DNA of 64,000 nucleotides from contig JBGSTD010000047.1 in the NCBI GenBank assembly GCA_041736675.1, positions 175,475-239,474 on the forward strand. The letters run 5' to 3'. The translations under genes and the position numbers were made by a program. This DNA is from Salaquimonas sp041736675 (lineage in GTDB: Bacteria; Pseudomonadota; Alphaproteobacteria; Rhizobiales; Rhizobiaceae). Numbering within the stretch: position 1 is the first letter of the stretch; each line of letters begins with the position of its first letter. Under the pieces are notes generated by a model. The model saw nothing but the letters and a program-made list of their open reading frames with translations, ran no database searches and was not told the DNA's origin. This document shows positions 61,117 through 64,000 of this stretch, piece after piece.

Positions 61117-62306
61117 ACCAGACGGATGATATTGTTCATTCCGGTTTGTCCGTCCACCAGTATTTCCACACGCTCACAAATCCGTGTCAGGCCCTCCATG
61201 TCCGGTTTGACAGGCGCTTCAGACGGCAAGCGGCGGCGGCGAATGGATTTGACGGCTTGATAGAATATTTCCGGATTTGCAGCCTCGGAAATTTCAATGA
61301 CCGAGGACCACCCCATCGAAGCAGAGCGATAAGCTCGGATGCGTTGCTCGAGGCGAGGCACGGAGCGAGGAACATAAACAGCATGCTTGTCGAACGTCAG
61401 CACCTCGCAAAAGGTGTTGTAGCCGCACATACCGATCACAAATTCGGAGTCGGCAATGTATTTTTCCAGGTCGGGATCAAAATCAATCACAGCGATATTG
61501 GGAATGGATGACGCTGCCTGACGAATCTCCTCACCCTCTTTGGTGCCCATGAAAGGACCCAGCACCATGAGAAAATTATCCCCGCTATCGGGATGCTGTC
61601 GCACCATCGCTATCGTTGACATCATCAATTCATAACCGTCGCCGCCGCCGCCGGCCGTCACAAGAATATAGGTGTCGAAGCCGAGCTTCGCCATTTCCAC
61701 TTCTCCACCATCGCCTTGGGCGCGGTTCAAAAATCCGGTATAATACACTTTTGATGTAACCGATTGCGGCAACCCCAGATCCTGAAGCGGATCGTAAAAA
61801 GATTCAGGCCCGTATATCCAAATTTCGTCATACAGGGGTTCGATATCCTCGAATATTCCCTTTCGTTCCCACTCCGCCTTCAAGATGTCCGGTGCATCAA
61901 GCACATCCCGCAGTCCGAGAACCGTCTTGGTGCCGCGTTCCTTGGCGAGTTGAAGCGCATTCATCAACTCTTTCCGGAAGCCGAAAGGCTCCTTGTCGAC
62001 GATCAGCATGTCCGGATTCCACTCATTCATGAAATCTTCAATCGCTTTTGATCGGGCATTTACCGTGTAGTCAAGATCAATTCCATCTTCCAAAGACGTA
62101 TACGATCCGTCCGATCTCTTCGTGACGGGAGGAATTTGCAAATAAATGATCTGGTCAAGAAAATTGAATGTTCCGGCAAAAGGTGATCCGGTAATAATCG
62201 CAATTTCGGCATTTTTGAAACGATGCGCCAAAGCATGGGCAATGGTTCTCGAACGGCGCAAATGGCCGAGCCCAAAGGTATCATGGCTGTAAAGAAGAAT
62301 TCTCAT
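61113..62306 (-). CDS. MurG/GT28-like glycosyltransferase
   Basis: 397 residues from ATG 62306; a longer frame to 62366 has no clear ribosome site. N-terminal RILLYSHDTFGLGHLRRSRT carries GxGH as in GT28 enzymes. The donor-binding part includes ILVTAGGGGDGYELMMSTIA (about 205-224) with a glycine-rich loop and SEFVIGMCGYNTFCEVLTFD. Similar in size and layout to the gene at 47971-49137, and like it placed next to a GT4 gene. It is coupled to the GT4 gene by a four-base overlap. Function unknown beyond sugar transfer. Confidence 0.82.
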   Translation of the reverse strand: MRILLYSHDTFGLGHLRRSRTIAHALAHRFKNAEIAIITGSPFAGTFNFLDQIIYLQIPPVTKRSDGSYTSLEDGIDLDYTVNARSKAIEDFMNEWNPDMLIVDKEPFGFRKELMNALQLAKERGTKTVLGLRDVLDAPDILKAEWERKGIFEDIEPLYDEIWIYGPESFYDPLQDLGLPQSVTSKVYYTGFLNRAQGDGGEVEMAKLGFDTYILVTAGGGGDGYELMMSTIAMVRQHPDSGDNFLMVLGPFMGTKEGEEIRQAASSIPNIAVIDFDPDLEKYIADSEFVIGMCGYNTFCEVLTFDKHAVYVPRSVPRLEQRIRAYRSASMGWSSVIEISEAANPEIFYQAVKSIRRRRLPSEAPVKPDMEGLTRICERVEILVDGQTGMNNIIRLV

Positions 62307-62505
62307 GAGTCTATGTTTTACAGCCGCTATTGATACAATAAGGTAAGATGCGAGAAAGCTTTGCATGCAATCTGTTGTTAATCCAGCGGAAATAGCGGGT
62401 CTTGATCATTTTTTCAATTCACGATTTTCCACGATCTTGTCAGCAGATTGAACCCAATTGGCTTGCTATCTGAATTTGATGACAAAATGAAGAAGCTCGC
62501 AGGTT

Positions 62506-63225
62506 TCAGCTCAAGGCCACCAACTTGCGCCAAGTATCCTGAAAATCGGTCACGTTTGTCACCTGATGGAATTCGCCTTCTCCAGCCAGCGCTTCCGCCA
62601 GTGGCAGGTCGTTGCCACCCTTGCATATACGGTCACCGAAAAAACACAGCCTGGCACCCGGGTTTCGGATCAATATTTCCTCTTTTGCGGCAGATTTGTT
62701 CCAACCGGCCGGAACAATATCAATGCTGATTTGGCCACCCGCCGACGCCTCATATGGAAGCGGCAACCGATACAGCATTTCGACAAACCGGTTGCGCTCA
62801 CCAGTCTTTTTATCCCATTGATAATATTCATTTCTTTGCGCCAAATCTGCCCCACGGCCGACCACTGACACATTCAGCATTCCCGGCCGCAACTCGATAT
62901 GAGTTCCGGTGCGGACCGGGTATTTGCTCAATTCTACAAATCTCTCACACACCAGTCTTAGCGTTTCGGGAAACACATGATCCTTGCAAAAGACTGCCAA
63001 ACCCTTCTCAAAATACTCGGATCCTGAGCATCCAAAAACACCCTTGCAGTTTTCAAGTATATCAATTGGCATTTGGGTTTGCAGCTTGGCATAATCGCTG
63101 CCGGATATCAGATAAACACAATGTTTAGCGACAAAGTGACGGAAAAATTGCGCGAACTCCGCCTCCATGGGCTGACTGGAAGGCGTCAGGGTTCCATCAA
63201 CATCAAAAATGAATACTGTCTTCAT
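62506..63225 (-). CDS. Eukaryote-type phosphomannomutase (PMM2-like, HAD-IIB)
   Basis: 239 residues, near the 246 of human PMM2. Motifs in order: FIFDVDGTLTP with the two catalytic aspartates (about 7-17), SGSDYAKLQ (about 42), GTHIELRPGMLNVSVVGRG (about 107-125), AGGQISIDIVPAGWNK (about 163-178) and FFGDRICKGGNDLP (about 194-207). Each aligns with a PMM2 signature. It would convert mannose-6-phosphate to mannose-1-phosphate for GDP-mannose synthesis. Most bacteria use the unrelated ManB/AlgC-type enzyme. The Asp of PMM2 GWDK is Asn here. HAD-IIB phosphatase is the alternative. It lies upstream of the GT28-GT4 pair on the same strand. Confidence 0.8.
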   Translation of the reverse strand: MKTVFIFDVDGTLTPSSQPMEAEFAQFFRHFVAKHCVYLISGSDYAKLQTQMPIDILENCKGVFGCSGSEYFEKGLAVFCKDHVFPETLRLVCERFVELSKYPVRTGTHIELRPGMLNVSVVGRGADLAQRNEYYQWDKKTGERNRFVEMLYRLPLPYEASAGGQISIDIVPAGWNKSAAKEEILIRNPGARLCFFGDRICKGGNDLPLAEALAGEGEFHQVTNVTDFQDTWRKLVALS

Positions 63226-63389
63226 ATGCCATCCTGGTATGATATTCTGGTCCGCTTGGGAAATCTTACCACCCAGTTCTTAATCATCCCTATGAATCAG
63301 CCGGTTTTTCTATCCAGCATGAGAGAGCCTGCCTTTCGGCATATTTTCAGGACATTTATCTCTGACCTGCTCCCCTGAAACGTCCTTGT

Positions 63390-63662
63390 TTATAAGCTAG
63401 CCCTGTCCACGTGGCGGTCCATTTTTGTCCGGGTGGCAAATTCAAAAGGTGCCAACCCTTCAAGGCTCGCAGGCGGCAGGTATTGTTTGAAGCGTTGCAC
63501 GGCACCGGTATCATCGAGGTGCTGGTCCGGATGGCTGGAACGTGACATCTTCCGGCAAGCTTTCTTTACGTCGTCTGCAGTTGCTGACATCGTCAGGCGC
63601 AGAACGTCACAAGTATCGTTCAACATAAAAAAGAACATTCCAGTTGCAAACAAATTGAACAT
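63390..63662 (-). CDS. Very small J-domain-like protein
   Basis: 90 residues (ATG 63662, or internal ATG at 63623). The segment from about residue 19 (DVLRLTMSATADDVKKACRK, then MSRSSHPDQHLDDTGAVQRF) matches the J-domain pattern of helix I, helix II (basic, KKACRKM), the invariant HPD loop and the start of helix III. The HPD at residues 44-46 is the DnaK-contacting motif. The remaining C-terminus has no zinc finger or other domain. A hydrophobic stretch (LFATGMFFFML) at the N-terminus may be a membrane anchor. Probably a minimal DnaJ-type co-chaperone or a decayed remnant. Confidence 0.45.
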   Translation of the reverse strand: MFNLFATGMFFFMLNDTCDVLRLTMSATADDVKKACRKMSRSSHPDQHLDDTGAVQRFKQYLPPASLEGLAPFEFATRTKMDRHVDRASL

Positions 63663-63801
63663 GAAGAGGGCGATGTCAGTGACCGCCGCGTTTGATCCCC
63701 CTCAAATATTTGGCGAACACAAACGCTGCAGTGAACGCAATGACAGGAATACTGTTGTGGGTGCCTTCATTCAGTGTTTCTGTTCGAGTTGCCGATATCA
63801 A

Positions 63802-63987
63802 TTAGAGGTTGGGTTTTGAAGCAATTTTAGCTGCTACAAGAAAAATGCCTGTCGATAGAAAAATGAATCCGGGACCGATGAACAGTGAGGCCATTCTCGG
63901 TTCTACTTCAATGCTAAGCGTCATAAAAAACCAGGCTGTAACAAATCCTATGCCCACCAGGGCGATTTTCCAACTCATGTCACTCAA
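63802..63987 (-). CDS. Small two-helix membrane protein
   Basis: 61 residues with two hydrophobic segments: about 6-24 (WKIALVGIGFVTAWFFMTL) and about 33-54 (MASLFIGPGFIFLSTGIFLV). A short acidic linker (SIEVEP) lies between and a basic tail (AAKIASKPNL) ends the protein. Start ATG 63987 or 63978. No family recognised. The 139 bases between this gene and the J-domain-like gene hold nothing identifiable. Confidence 0.45.
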   Translation of the reverse strand: MSDMSWKIALVGIGFVTAWFFMTLSIEVEPRMASLFIGPGFIFLSTGIFLVAAKIASKPNL

Positions 63988-64000
63988 TGCAATGGCTAAC

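Noticed and set aside
63433..63819. 128-codon plus-strand ORF near the right edge
   Set aside because: Antisense to the J-domain-like gene, cysteine- and arginine-rich, without a recognisable motif.

Overview
The window reads as chromosomal DNA of an alphaproteobacterium, most likely of the order Hyphomicrobiales (Rhizobiales), with roughly balanced base composition. The evidence is a zwf-pgl-edd Entner-Doudoroff operon, a RamB/ScfR-type short-chain acyl-CoA regulator, a DUF6460 protein, a TRAP transporter, an intergenic cluster of CtrA-like TTAA-N7-TTAA boxes, and GC-rich palindromic repeats of a kind common in this class. The genus cannot be named from the sequence. I saw no rRNA, tRNA, CRISPR array, prophage or classical insertion sequence. 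Coding density is high, with many 1-4 base gene overlaps that indicate translationally coupled operons.

Layout. 1-4,994: tail of a membrane protein (probably an ABC permease), a long AT-rich intergenic region with CtrA-like boxes, an AsmA-like protein, a DUF6460 protein, the acyl-CoA-responsive regulator and a small conserved protein. 5,304-9,309: zwf-pgl-edd, glucose-6-phosphate to KDPG. 9,326-15,225: a PQQ-type sugar dehydrogenase, a lipoprotein, two adjacent folD genes (one with altered catalytic residues), cysQ and a sulfotransferase-like gene. 15,232-23,333: a pseudaminic-acid operon (pseC, pseF, a pseG-pseH fusion, pseI, with an HpcH-type aldolase at its end) and, divergent from it, two capsule/surface-carbohydrate genes. 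pseB is not in the window.

23,580-37,201: reductive pyrimidine degradation. preT-preA (dihydropyrimidine dehydrogenase), an EamA transporter, a RutR-like regulator, an N-carbamoyl-beta-alanine amidohydrolase, two membrane proteins of unknown role, a dihydropyrimidinase and an NMT1/ThiY-type ABC transporter. Two sites resembling the E. coli RutR operator lie in front of preT and of the amidohydrolase gene. This region has been invaded twice by palindromic repeats: once with a DUF559 nuclease gene between inverted palindromes, and once by a smaller, related-looking insert that duplicated the first ~55 bases of the ABC ATPase gene.

37,312-47,787: a FadB/FadJ-like multifunctional protein, an IclR regulator, and a probable operon of GMC oxidoreductase, TerC-like protein, a 56-codon ORF, a TakP-like TRAP transporter and a zinc alcohol dehydrogenase, followed by a convergent methyltransferase gene. 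This looks like uptake and oxidation of an unidentified hydroxylated organic acid or alcohol.

47,971-63,225: a glycan-centred region. Three coupled genes (MurG/GT28-like glycosyltransferase, GT4 glycosyltransferase, polysaccharide deacetylase) lie on one side and a GT4/GT28-like pair plus a eukaryote-type (PMM2-like) phosphomannomutase on the other. Between them are a large MscS channel and a complete family-5 ABC transporter with a fused ATPase. Together they may form an undescribed glycan synthesis/transport locus; this is inference from gene order. The right edge holds a very small J-domain-like protein and a small membrane protein.
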